The translations under genes and the position numbers were made by a program. From Rhynochetos jubatus (taxonomy: Eukaryota; Chordata; Aves; Eurypygiformes; Rhynochetidae), in contig CM050654.1 of the NCBI GenBank assembly GCA_027574665.1, forward strand, positions 33,189,722 to 33,253,721: a stretch of DNA of 64,000 nucleotides. Reading direction: 5' to 3'. Shown here piece after piece: positions 11,801 to 25,300 of the stretch. Below the pieces are notes generated by a model. It did not search any database and had not been told where the DNA came from. It saw only the letters and a list, made by a program, of their open reading frames with translations. Position 1 is the first letter of the stretch. The number at the start of each line of letters is the position of its first letter.

Positions 11801-13235
11801 CAGAGAGCCCTGCAATTCAACGGTCCTAAGGAGCACACACAGAGATGAGCTGGAGTTACTGTGATCAGAGTGGGCATGGGAAAGGGCAGCACTCTCCTGG
11901 AAACCCAGATTCCTTAATTGTGCTGCTCAGCAGATGGCTTGATTAATCCAATGGCTGGATTTACAACGCACAGGTAACGAACCATATGTTTTATGGCCAT
12001 AGTCATTGACTTTACTGGTAGATCTGGAGCACACCTGTGTTCTGGGCAGCCCCTCATCATATTTGACCTACCTGGGGTGATGGGCAGTGGGAAATTGGAA
12101 TGGGTGGTACAAGATGTTTTGAGACACTCGGCCAAGCTGCGAACTGCAGTGATTTGAAAAAGAGCACTAGTGCACTGTGCAAACTTTGGCTCTTTTTTGA
12201 AGCCATGTTCATTATTTGCTACCAGTGAACTTGGCAAGCAAGGGTTTGCGGCACCTGCCTTGGCAGCTGGGAGCCCACACCCAGGGTGAGCACACAGCCC
12301 CTTTACAATAGTTTTGCCACAGACACAAATCCTGGAAAAACAAAGGGCACTGTGCTACCGGGAAAGGGTACTGCTGGAGAACTGCCTATGGGGAACCTAG
12401 GACATCTGGAACCTGCATCCCACCAACAAGGTACCGCAGGGATCCAAACGCAATGACATCTTGCAACCTTGCATCAGGATGAAATGCAGACTGGCTGTCT
12501 CTCTGGATGTTGGATGGGAGGGTGAAGTCCAGGGAGCATTTAGACCTCTTTGGAAGGAGCGGGAAGAGCAGATGCCCTGTTTGCCCTTTCTCTGGTGCCT
12601 ACCCAGACTCGAGGTTGCCTTCAGCTCCCACAGCTGTGCTCGCGTGGGCTTGGTGGGAGGCATGAGCAGCCGGCTGTCCTGCAGCAGGCTCTCGGGGATG
12701 TGTGCTCGCTGCGGGAGGCATGTGCAGAGCTGTCGAGAGCAGAAGCAGTGCAGGCAGCCTGAATCTCATTCCTCCAACCTTGTTTCTCAGCTGGGCACTT
12801 ATTTCAGGGCTGTATTTCTTCCTGATTGATTACCTCTGCCATTGTGATGCTGACATCTGACACGGGAGTCCTGCTTGGTCCCTTATCATGGGAGCATGAG
12901 GAATGATCATTCCCCAGCGACACCCACCGATAACAGTGAATAATAGTCTGGAAGGGAGGCAGGCGATAGTAGGAACATGCTCAGCAGAGGTGCTGTTATT
13001 CCTGGGACAGGAGGCTTCTGCAGAGGAGGAGGAGAATTTGGAGGGTGGAAAGGGGTGGGGGGCGTCCTGTCATTGCTGATGCTTTCTAGGGCTCAGCAGC
13101 TGGAGAGCAGCATTGGCTAAGGATGGTCAAAGCTGGGAAGGAAAAAAAGCAAGGAGGGAAAGGGATGAAGTGAAAGGAGCTAGGAGCCACACTGGAGAGC
13201 ATACAGAGAGCCCGGTGACCTCTGGTGTGCGAGGG
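8831..13235. other. Intergenic spacer between divergent CFAP221 and SCTR
   Basis: No conserved exon was recognised on either strand. The region holds an unexplained 220-codon open frame at 9974-10636 (minus), mixed-composition DNA at 11600-11850 and 12440-12760 with several overlapping open frames on both strands, and a purine-rich stretch at about 13020-13200 just upstream of SCTR. The last of these is the likeliest place for the SCTR promoter, although no TATA box is evident. Confidence 0.6.
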
Positions 13236-13259
13236 ATGAAGGAAACAGACTGTGATTGA
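13236..13259 (+). CDS. Upstream ORF in the SCTR 5' leader
   Basis: Seven codons (MKETDCD) end in a TGA whose last base is two nucleotides before the SCTR ATG (13262). Its ATG has G at -3. If it lies in the transcript, which depends on an unseen transcription start, it could lower SCTR translation or couple it by reinitiation. Confidence 0.45.
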   Translation: MKETDCD

Positions 13260-13261
13260 CT

Positions 13262-13306
13262 ATGTGGACCATCTGGGTGATCATCTTCTGGATTTCAACT
13301 GCCCTG
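13262..13306 (+). CDS. SCTR: SCTR exon 1 (signal peptide)
   Basis: Fifteen codons run from ATG (A at -3) to the donor CCCTG/GTAGGT. They are strongly hydrophobic after the first residues. The competing GT four bases later would break phase with exon 2. Confidence 0.88.
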
Positions 13307-16300
13307 GTAGGTGCTTAGAGCTATTTATTCCCAATTGCATGGAATCATACATTGTCTGAGGAAGTGCACCTCTATTCCATGAAGTTGCGATGTCTTTGTT
13401 TAAAAAGGTCTGTGTAGAACCTGGGATTTTTTTTTTTTTTAAGTTTTATTCCTGCTTCTGCTGCTTCCTGTGCTAATTGACAGTGGCCAGATGGCTAGAC
13501 GCTGGATGCCTCAGTTTCCCCAGCTGTATAACACAGCAGTGTTACAAACCTGCTCTCGTAAACGTAGCAGGTTCTATGATGAAGGAGAAAATATTTGATG
13601 CCATTTAGAGAAGCTTTGCTGATTTACCCCAGCAAGCAATCCCCTAAGGAGTAATGTCCAGCACTACCAATGCCTCCCCTGACTCAGATTGAAGGAAACA
13701 CAGCGATGTTTGATCCACAAAGTTTGGTTTCTTTCTTTTAGCTTTATCATTTTACTGGGAATTTAGGTGGCAGATTGTCACTGCTGAGCTCCGGATGCTC
13801 AGACCAATTGGGAAGGACAGCTGAACCTGGGCTGTGATCTCCAGGTGCTGCTCAGCTTATTCAGATTTGGAAGCACGTAAAATCAAGAATTAATTATGTC
13901 TAGCCTGGGTGTGAGAAATTGGGAAAGGATGAAACTCTCAGCAAATGTAAAAAAATTCATTGTTTCATTGCAACTAATGGACAAATCGATCTACTTGTCC
14001 CAGCAGGGGATTTGGTTCAAACTCTGAGAAAACCTGAGCTCTGCTTAGACATTTTAATTGCAGAGCGAATGCAATCTGAAAACTTTTTTTGCCTTCTGAT
14101 CATCTTCCACAATAAAAGTGACTGAGATGGTTTTCTTGTCATTTTTGTTTCTTATTCTTAGGTATTACCTGAAGGACTCTGTAAATAGATGTCATTGCTC
14201 AGGATGCCACTGAGGTTATCTCCTACCACTTGTTCTCTTTCTAATCCTTCAGAATACCAGGATTGATTTTTGCCAGGCGTCTTCTGTTCTCCTTTAAATC
14301 CTCTCATTAAACTAAACCCATTTACTTGCAAATCAAATGGCTGTGAATACTGTGGCTGTAAATATTACTTATATTAAATAGTGTTTAGATCCATTCATTT
14401 TGCAGGTTAAAACCTGTAGTTGGCTGTTGCTATCAATACCACAAAATGCAGCTTTCTGCCCGTTCTGGACATCTGGTTATCACAGCAGTTTGGAATGGCT
14501 TGGGTGTCTTATTCTTTAAATGAAATATGAGGATATCTTGCCCCCTCACCGAAATCTGACGGGAGCTGGGAGCTGTTTCAGTGAACTGCTTGGGAAGAGG
14601 CAAAGAAACCGCATGTAGAGGGGCCCATTGTCCTCAATTTCAAGGCGCGGGGGCAGGCTGCTTGTTCCCAGTGTCAGACGGTAAACACCAGCGAGACTGG
14701 GCACAGTCGGCAGCGGAGTGGGGTTATCTGGCACTGGCAAGGGAAGCAGGATTTTGTGTCACTCAGCAAACAGCCACACCGGACCTGCGATGGCCGCGCT
14801 CGCACCCAGCCTGCCCCGTCGGATGCCGGCGTTGGCAAAGACCAACCAAGGGATAGTATTTGTAGAAAACAAGGTCTTTACACCAGCACCTGGAGGGTTT
14901 CTGTTTTCTCTGGGTGTAAAATCCTGTTACCTGCACGTCTGTTACCAGGCAGTGATATCTATCTGATCAGGAGAATAGGGTGGACATCACCTGGAGGGGC
15001 AAAACACTGATTGTAGAGCATTAACTACACCATATTCCTGCTTGAGCAACACATTTTATGGAAGAAAATAATGCTGTATCGGATCACAAGTCAGTCGTCA
15101 CAGCTGAATGTGCTAAATGCGTGTGGCCTGGCCATAAATAAATCACTTACTTAGGCTTTAAATCTCTTTCTAGAGCAAAAGCTTTTCTTAGGACCTACAT
15201 TTCTTAAAAGAAAATGGTACCTACAGGATGTGAGGGCTTATTTAAGATGAAGGATTTTCCTGTTTCTGAGATGGCTACTAACGTGATTGATGATAGCATT
15301 TGCTTTTACATGTGTTTGGCATCATCTTGACCGACCCGTGTGCAAACCAGACCGGTTCTGCTGGTCACTTCAAATGTGTAGCAATAATATTGGTTTTTAA
15401 CATATTTTCAAGGTAACTTTTAGACAGAGAGGCTACAGCAGAAGTATGTTGTAGGTCTTAACTGCCACATTTTTACTTGAGAGCTCTGAAAATGGACTGA
15501 ATCACTTTACTATTGGTCATCAAATAGATAACAACAGAGAGTGATAAATAATGCACATTTAAAAAAATTGTCAATATTCAGAAATTATCAAATTCAGCCT
15601 TCAGATAATAAATGAAACTACTAAATGCAATTACATTTCTTTAGAGATGTTACGCTGGTCAGATATTTCTAATTTTTTCAAAGACTAAATGGATTTTTAA
15701 CTGGGTAGGGGGGTTTTGTTGTTGTTTGTTTTGTTTTGTTTTGTTTTTTTTACAAATATTACTTGGATTAAAAATGCATTTAAATCCTGGCATCAGAGGG
15801 TAGTTTATGTCACATGAGCTCTTTGTATGTGTGATTCCAGAAAATTCATCACATTATGCAAAACCCAATGGCTTTTATTTTTTTTATATTTTATGACGCA
15901 CAAGGGCAAAGGAGAAAGATGCTGAAGTTAAACATAACAGACCAATTAGATGAGGCATGACACACTGCTGCAAAGATCAAACTTTGTTCAGAAATACAAT
16001 ACCCAGAATAATTCCAGCTGAAATTAGTGGAAATATAATCGCTGACATCTGTTAGACTACAATTTAATTGTAGAAAAGTAATAGTTCTCATTACAAGGTT
16101 TCCAGTGATCATTCTCTCTCTTAAATCTAATCTGAAAGTGATCAGGAATGTTACAAGATTGATTAAATTGAGTAGTAATGTGATGCTGCCAGGTTAAATT
16201 TTTCATGCACAAAGTACATAAAAAAATTCTGATACTTTTCAAGTAATACATCCTGATGACTTGCTTTTAATCTCTTAAGTATGTGTGGGTACACACATAT

Positions 16301-19300
16301 GTACATATAAGTTCCATGGTGAGAATTTATACAGATTTTTAGGTGTATTCCTGAAGGAGGAATTATATAATTTATTATAATGGGAACCCACTTACATTCA
16401 GCATTTTTATTGTAAAAAATAACAGAAACTGGTACGATAATAGAAATGGGAAAGGTACTTTTTTTTTTACTGCAAGACATAACAACCGGGACCTTTTCCT
16501 GCAAATCAGTCTGTAATGATTTTTAATACATGCCACTGCAATGGTCAGTAGCTGGTTTGTACATTCCTTTTGGTCCATATAACATAAACTGCACATTTAA
16601 TTTCTACATCAGAACTGAGTTAAGACTGAGGTCTATGATTTAACACTGCCAGGGGTAAGTAATTAATTGTCTGTTCTAGGAGAGTCTATCAGTGCCCTGG
16701 ATGTTGCTGCAGTCTTTTGGAAGAGCATCCTGCTCATGTCCTTAATTTAGCAGAATAACACATTCATTTTTCTCAGTAACAGTAATGTCAGCAAAAGGAG
16801 GAAGGCAGCAACTCAGTCTGTGCTTGCCTGCTGCTACTATAAAAAAGCAGACTTAATCAGGAAAATGGACTGGATTTCAAGGAACTTGGCTGTATTTCTA
16901 GGAAATATTGCCCACAATCAGTTGATAGGGCTGCATGGGGATTGTCAGCATAAGAAGGGTAAATCCTCTCGAGAGGATGTAATTTTTAAGAGGAAAAGTG
17001 ATTCCACTGCTTTTAAAAATTGCAGATCAGAGCTGTCCCACCTGTCTGTGACCTCCTGAGTGTCCTCAAAAAGGAGGAAGAACACTGTGCTGAGACTCTG
17101 TCCCTGGAAGCGAAGAACGGAACGCCCCAAACCGATCTGCTCCTGAGCTCAGGTAAAGGCTGAATGAACGTGCACAAGAAAATCTGCTCTCAAGTGAGCT
17201 GGGTGGCCTTAAAATCAGATACCCCCCCATTCGTTCCCATAGGAGGCACGCACCTTGTAAGTGTCTCTCATTTAGGAGCAGAAAAGCAGCTAAGATCTGT
17301 TATAAGGCTCTGAGAGTGAAGTTTTGATCTGACTGTGACAGCGAGGGTCGTAGGAGCCGTCTAACGCAGCTGCTCACCTGCAGACCTCACAACGAGGGAG
17401 CACGGCAGCAACAAAATCATGCAAATTGCACAGGATTTGGAATTTTTCTTATCTTGGACAAGGATATTTTTATAAAGTCAGCCCAGTAAGTGCAAATTTA
17501 CTTAACTGTATTTGCCAACCAAAATCAATACGAGCAGCCAGCATTTAAATCATGTGGCCTGAAGCTCCTTGTTGCTTCCTCTTTGCTCTAACTTACTGAC
17601 ACGTAACAGGAGTTCTTGCATTTCAGAGAGGATTTATCATTATAGAAAGGAGTTTTTTTGCCTGGGAGGGTCTTGTGGTACTGAGGTCCTCATCACGTAG
17701 ACAGCTATTCTTTCACCGCTGAGCAAGTGTGATCATGTGCAAGGGTCTCAAAGAGATTACTGCAAGCAATTTTTGAAGCTTGCCCATGAACTGACTGTTA
17801 GTTCCCCCAGGCAGCAGCTGAGTCAGAGTATGCTGCATGGAGGCAACAGATGTGACTATTTTTTGTGCATAACCAGCCGTCACCGCTAAGGATGGGTTTG
17901 TGTCATTCACAGCATCTTGCAGACCGAACTGTTTCTCTGTGACTCTTATGGACCATGACATGGCAAGGTCCTCTCTGGTGTAAAAGGTGAAGGAGCTCCC
18001 TTGAGATGTGTTGTGTGCAGGGTGTCGTGGTCAGAGATAATCTACTGTGTGGAGCAAGAGTTAAGGCTTTCTTTTAGTTTCAAAGCCTTCCTCTCTAGCA
18101 GAGAGTGTTGGAGACACAGGGCTGTTTCACTATGACCTGGCCTAAAGGCAGGACTCAGAGGGAAGGTCTATTGCCTGGTTCCTCAGCCTGTCTAGCCTTT
18201 TCTCTGTCTGTTTTATCCCTGTGAGCCTTGCAAACTGATGGGTGTGAGCACAGCTTTAGGGCATTACGACCACGTAGCACTGACAGGGTACCTATGGCAG
18301 GTTGCCAGATGCTCCAAAATACAGATCGGTCTCATTGCATATAAGAAGTTTGATGATATAAGTAAATCGGTATTATTTGTTTCCTTCCCTGGTGCCCTTC
18401 ACCGAAGAGGAGGGTTGGTTTGACAACCTGTCTGGTTTTCTGCTTCAATCCTGTGACACGGCTCTCACATTGAGCCCTGCATTTCCCCTGCGCCAGAGCT
18501 CCGAAGGTGCAAACAAGTTAAACTTCACAGGACCGTGCGGGCGTGGACCAGCGCTAGCATTAGCAGCCAGTACCGTTTTACAGAGGGGCTCATTTTATCT
18601 CAGTCAAGTAGTAGCTCCTCAGCAGGGACTTAATCAAGTTTTAAGCTGGACTGAATCTTGAAAATTCCCCTGAGGCTTTTTGTTATTGGAAATTTTTAAA
18701 CAGGATAATTCTATCCTCTGTGCCACCCTCCCCAATCCTACAGAGAGAGCAGTTAAAAGTATAGGATTGTGTTAAACTTTTGAGAAAGCATTTCCAATGG
18801 CTGTCAGTATTTCTCTTGTAATTCTGCAAGTCAGATCAAACAAGGCATACTGCTGTGGGGTCTGGGCTACCCACGTAGCAGAAAGCCTTAAACTGAAAGT
18901 GGCCGGAGTGACTAATCCCCTCTCTGTCCCTGTAACTGTGCAAACACACCTCCTGGCAGTGAAACCCCAGAAAAATAAACAGGGGTAAGATACCCATCTT
19001 TCCCCAAGTATTGGTTTCTGAAGACAGAGACCAGGAATTTCCTTCTGCTGGTCTTTACTTGAGGAGGGTTTGTTAACTCGGTAAATTATGGAGTAAGGCT
19101 TTTATTCTGGGGAATATTGGCTTGTATTCTGCAAACACCTCCAGCCTACAATTATCTGCATGTATGAGGTCTGTGTGGAGAAATTCCCATACAGGGACTT
19201 CAGTTTGAAGAAGAGAGAAACAAAGCTCTGGGTATCCAGAGGAGGCTCTTTAGTTAGGTGTGGGTGGGTGGCACTGGCTTTGCTCCCGAGAGCTGTCGAG

Positions 19301-22300
19301 AAGCCCTCCTGCAGGATAAACGGCTTAACTGGGGTTTGTTTTCTCCTCCCAGGAGGAGACCATCCCAACAGGTTTTTCTGTGCTCTCAGTCTGACCTGGG
19401 GGCTTTATGCCAGTGGTGTTGGCATGAAGGTTTGATAACCCAAATACAGCAGCACAGCTAGGCGTAAATCTCACCCAAGGTGACGTTCTGTTTGCAATTG
19501 AACTATTGCTTTGAAGTAAGTGGTTACCAAGTCATATAAATGTGGGCATGTGGAGGATGCCAGAGCTGAGATGCCCTCTTTCAGTAAGCTTGCAGGGCAT
19601 TCGGCACGTGACAGGACCCGCCGGGCACAGGGTGGTCCTGGCATGTTTCAGTGGCCTCTCTTTTCCCCATCATGCTACAAAACCCACAGGGGACTTTTTG
19701 CTAAAACCAATGATACTGAGCAGCGGCAAAAGAGAACCAGCCTGAATGATTTCAGCCTACAAAGAAGAGAAGAGCAAAGCATGAAAGACCAGAATTACAG
19801 TTTCTCTGTGGCACAAGGACCACCAGTTGTAAGTCTTCTCTATTAATACTCTGCACTGCAGGCCAAAATTCATCCATGCTGGCCTCAAGCACCTATGAAA
19901 GATGCTGACCCACCTCCATTGATCATTGTCTGCCTGTGCAGCTGGAAAAGCCAACCTCACACCCTGCCTGGAGGAGGGGACCACAGCCAGCCCATCCTTA
20001 ATAGAAGCAGCTCCTGCACCTAGCTGAGGGAAATAGGGTGCATGTGGGCAGTGTTGGTCGGGACCTGCAGCTGGTGGAGGCCTCAGGTGGCAGAAGGTAC
20101 ATGGAGGGCAACTGAGCCACGGGCTCATGCCTGCAGAGAGCCCAGTGGGACCCCAGGTTCAATGGCTGGTCTGAGACGGGTCCTCCAACAGGCATGTCAC
20201 ACTGTCAGAGGACTGGCCTTGGAAAGAACAACAGAACGGGCAGGTTTTGCCTCAGGATTGGTGTGTATCCATGTTTTTCCCTGACCTGTAAATGTGATGA
20301 CCTTTCCTTTACAGTCCCAGGGATGGACAGAGCTCAGCAAAGTTTTGCTGTCCTGCAGCAGAAAAGCCATTGAGACCCAAGCCGTTGAGACAGCCAAGCC
20401 CAGCCAGGGGTCTGTTGGTGTCATTTGCTCCTGCTCAGTCTTGGCATAACGAAAGGGACGAACAAGCGGAGGAGTATTTATTACAAGGATGACATTGATA
20501 CTGTTCCTCTCTGCCTTTTCCCCAGTATCATTCTGAAGCTGTTTAAACTCCTAGTCAAGTTGTATCTTTTTCTGTTTACAAAGGGATTACATAAGGAAAA
20601 CATCCGTGTGACTCAAAGTGGAAACTTTAGAAAAGACTGAAAAGTGAACTAAAAAAATCACATCTGGTTTCCTTCATCTTTCCTGGGCCATTCAATAGTT
20701 ACAAAGAAGACAGATGGGTGGCCAAGGGACTGATGCAAAGATCACAATGGCCCAAGTTGCTCTTTGGCCAGTAGAGACCAGTGGAGTAGAGGACCAGAAT
20801 GGGCTGGACCTGGAGCTTGCTGGGGCTCGTTTGAAGCAAGCAAGACCTGTTCTGTCCTATCCAGGTCTTGACAGCTCTCAGCAGGACTTGCTCTCCCTCA
20901 TCCAGCTTGTTTGTCAGAGTACTGACCATCTTTGTTCCCAAAGCTGCCTTGGGAGACAGCTTTGTTTCATTGCTTGGAGATGTTTCACAGCGGTTCGTTG
21001 TTGGGAGAGGTTTCCTGGTGTTTCATCACTGGGAGATGCTGCATGGCTTTTCGTGATTGCCCCCCTCCCCCCAGGCAGATGTGCTGGAATGTGGGATAAC
21101 ATGAGCTGCTGGCCTTCGTCGGTTGTGGGACAGACTGTCAATGCTCCCTGCCCTGAATTCTTCCAGATGCTGACTGGGAAAAAAGGTAACACTAAAATTT
21201 TTCTTGCCCAAGTGTTTTTTATTGTTACTTTATTTTTAAATGTGTTATTTACAAAGATGACACTGTCAGGTCTGAACTTGAAGTACAAGTTGATGGTCAC
21301 TAGCAGCTCCATTCCCAACACTAAGCTAAATGTGGGAAAGCCTGGAATTAAAGTAGCAAGATGTTATATGTGTTTATTTTTCTTAGCCAGGTGGAGAAAA
21401 GTGCAGGAAGTAAACGCTATCCTGAAAAGCATTTTTTTAGCACGGTTTCTTAAGGGAGTTTCCCCCACTCAGGCTCTGTGTTTATGTATTTCTGACCATC
21501 TTTCCCTTTCTAATAAGTCTTAGAGCCAGTGGTGGTTCTCAAATGAGCTTCACAGGGACAAAACTTCACACAGCTTCACATTCATACACATTTTGGTAAA
21601 TCAACCAGCCAGGTAGGGGGAAAAGATCCCTTCCATCAAGAGGAAATCTGCGCAGGGGGTTCATCCTTTGGCTGTGGCAGGCTTCACACAAGTGGCACAA
21701 ATTCACGGGAACTCAGGCTCACCAAAAGTCTTACTCAAAAGGAGATGAGCTCAAGCAACATTTGTTATCCTTTCTCTGGGATTTCTAAATGAGAAATGAA
21801 GTGAAATTTATTCCCTATATACTACAGCAATCATCAGCCATTAAGTAGGAGTTTCTTCCTGCCTTCTGTTTGGTTCTGCTTTTCAGCAATGTCCAAGAAA
21901 TGTGCTTACATTTCTCTTTAGTGAGTTAATGATTCAAATTGGAAGAGGGTTTTGCATTCTTCGGTTATAGGACATGGATTAACGAGGTCCAGTACTTACA
22001 GAAAAGCAGACAGATTAATTTTATGGAGGGAGGAACAGGAGAAAAAGTATTAGATTGTCTAATAAAGATTAAATTAATCAGAGGAGAAGCACTTAGTGCT
22101 CTTTAAATAAAATTAGACATGAGCCATTCAGATTAAAATAAATACTGTGCTACACAAACAGTAGCTTCCCATCGAATCCTATAATCTGGTTTAAAGGCAG
22201 AGGATAAATTACACAAAGGCACAGATCGCTGAAGAAATCAGCCGTCTGGCATTCGCTCACAAATCTTTAGCATAGTGATACCGGCCCTTAAACGCATTAA

Positions 22301-25300
22301 ATGAAATCCCTGCTGCTACAGCCACTAGAGGGAACTGCTCCCTCCTCCTGACCTTCGTACCGGGGAGAAGAACAGGGATTTGTACATCCAAAGGTCATAA
22401 TTACATCTCAAATGTGCATTGCATTATCTTGGAGATAGTCTAACAGCTTTAAACTTTAGTTGCCCTCTTTATCCAGAAGTGGGGGGCTGAACCACTTCTG
22501 ATAAGCAATAATCAGTGACTGTTCAACCCAGAAAGCCAAGACACGGTCCATTGACATTTGCATTTTATTTCGGTCTCTGCATCTGGCATTCTGGGTCAAA
22601 GTCAGCAATAGTTTCTTCTCATTCTCATAGCCACATTCTTTGATTTTACACTGCAGTTGGCTTGTGACTCATGCATTTAATTACCGCTACAGTCGTCCTG
22701 TTCGAAGCAATTTTGCAAAAGAAAAACAGATCTGTTTGCTTGGAAAAGGAAAAAAAAGCAGAAGTTTTCTTCTCCTTGCCACTTACAAAGCGGATGGGCA
22801 ACCACAAATACCAAAGACCTATACGTTAAGGGACGCAGATAGCTCTGAGCTCTGACCAAACCCCGGTTTCCGTGCTGCTGAGCTTTGTGCTGACATCGAG
22901 ACTTGTGTTTGCAGCTCAGACTGTCTGACCCCTTCCCACATAACAGACCAAGGAAACAAAATAACCTGGAACCACGTAACTGAAGTTCACATCCAGACCT
23001 GAACATTGCGTCTCAGGCAAGACGCGAGAAAATGTGTGACGCCTGAAGGGATCCAGAGGCAGAGGAGGCGGCCACATCAGCTGGCCTCGGTTCCATGGTC
23101 ATCCCTTTAGCCAGTGTTTCCCCTTGCCTGGGCACCTTCAAAAGCCTCCAGGGCACCAGCAAGCACCAAGCATCTGTTAGACAGACTGCAGACCCTGATC
23201 TGCTCCAAGCAGGGCATGCTGCAGTTTGCCCAGTGTGTGTGTCACCCATAAACAAGTAGCATTGTTCAATCTGTGCTCACGTCCATCAGTATAATATGCC
23301 CTGCATAATCTGGCACGCTTTGCATATAACGCAACTGCATGCACACATCAACACAGAACTTCACCTCTTCTTGTCTGATCTGCTTTGACATCCTCAGGCA
23401 AAAATCTGTTACAGGCACGTTTACAAACACAATGCCCTGCTCGAAGTGTGTGTCAATACCTGAAGCTGAAGTAGAGAATCTGCCACCATACCACACCCTT
23501 GCTGAGTGCCAAGGCAGGTGGGGAGAACTGTTTGGGAGAGCTGTTTCACTCCTATTGTTGTGGCGCTGCAGCAGGGTATAGAAAATGGTACATAAAAAGC
23601 AAGCCTGGCCCTTCCAAAGAAGCTAAGCTGGAACAAGATGTTCATGAAAGCATCAGAATAATAGTCTGATATTGACACACCCAGAGCTCTTCCCACCGGA
23701 GATCGCAGCATGTTTGCTGTGCCTTGCAGTTTTACAGAGGTTAGTTCAAATCAAGTGCAGACATGCTGCCAGGTCACCAGAATTAGCTCAGAAGTAGCAG
23801 GAGCCCTGACTCTGTCCTGGCAGTCCCAGCAGGGCTCCAAAGAACAAAAACCAGTGCCAAACACTCCTGCATATGCACCTCCCTCCGTTCCCACAACACT
23901 GCAGGAACTGGGTGCCCTGGAGTCCCATGGCTCAGTGTGTGGGCAAAAACCTGAAAATGCCTCTTTTTCTCCACTGACTAGAAAGACCCAGTGGGACTCA
24001 AGCATTTAGCTTTCAGAAGTCTAACTTAAATTAGGGGAATCCCATCCTAGCCTTTCATTTGCAAGTAAACAAAGAAATCCAGTGTAAGATAATGCCTAGA
24101 CCTGTCTGTGAGGAAAAACCTTTTAGTTTTCATTTATATCTCAGCAAATATCTGCGACCATCTAAAATTTTGTGTTCTCTTCAGACCATGACAAACCACA
24201 GGAAAGAGGTGAGAGAATACAGAAAAGTATCAGGTTTGCATAGAGTGTGACTCCATGATTGAACAAGTCATGTGTTTGCTGATCTTGGAATACCAGCCAA
24301 GAAACACCAGATGTACCAAACACTATTATTTATGTTGCAATGAATAAAAACACATCCATCACAGTCATCCCTGAGTTGGCAAACAACATTATGACCCAGA
24401 CAAGTACACTGGACAAGTATCAACATCATTAGCTCAGCTGCATTTCACCTCCAGCTATGCAGAGTGCACTGCCTGGGGGGGGAATAGTCTCTTTGCTCTT
24501 GGAGCAACCCTACACGTTGGTGACTGGTCCCCAAGGAAAACAAAGATACAGTTGGAAATGATCACACCTGATTTTGTCTTTTTTGTTGTTACCACACAGG
24601 TTTTGTCTACAGAAACTGCACGAGTGAGGGTTGGTCAGACCCATATCCGAGACCAGATATCGCTTGTGGCTACAATGTCAACGACACAACCAACGAGGCA
24701 AGAGTGAGTCAGAGTGCCTGTGAGCCCAAATCTGCTGCTCTGGGGCCCTGGGGAGGAACGTGTTGAGGAGAGACTGGATGATGTTGTGATTTAACGCAGG
24801 TGGGGTTGTCATTCCAGGTGTTTTTCAGCATAAATGCTTCCTCCAAATGATCAGAATGGGTTGCTCAGGGTAAAACTGATTTTTACAAGAAAGTTGATTT
24901 GTTAAGTGGGAGGAGACACCTCGCTGTTGGTGTGGGCTGATTTCTGATGGACAGTCAAAGGTAAAGATGTGAATATGTTTTCCTGCAGCGTTCCTATTTC
25001 ATGACTCTGAAGACGATGTACACTATCGGATACTGCACCTCGCTCGTGACGCTGACGATAGCCTTAGCGGTCCTGGTCTCTTTTAGGTGAGAAGAAGCAA
25101 CTCTGGTTTGCATTCAGCCAGGAATTCTGGTAGTTTCAGCTGACACAGATCCTTCTGTTGGCTTTCAGAGCAAGTTAAAAAATGAAGTATTTCTGAAAAC
25201 CTTCACAGAAATTAGTGACAAAAAAGTCCTCCAGGTCTCATGTCCCAGAAAATGTTGGGGCTGCTCCTCATATTGTGCTCTCCTGTCCTTTCCGAAATGT

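Larger units (their letters stand above)
17153..24599 (+). other. SCTR introns 2 and 3
   Basis: Intron 2 (17153-21074) and intron 3 (21186-24599) hold no recognised exon. Overlapping open frames near 19100-20280 are on both strands and look non-coding. The CTCF-like site at 22321 lies in intron 3. Confidence 0.6.

Noticed and set aside
20714-21523. 269-codon plus-strand open frame
   Set aside because: It contains SCTR exon 3 in frame, but the rest reads through flanking introns. The exon limits are fixed by splice phase with exons 2 and 4.
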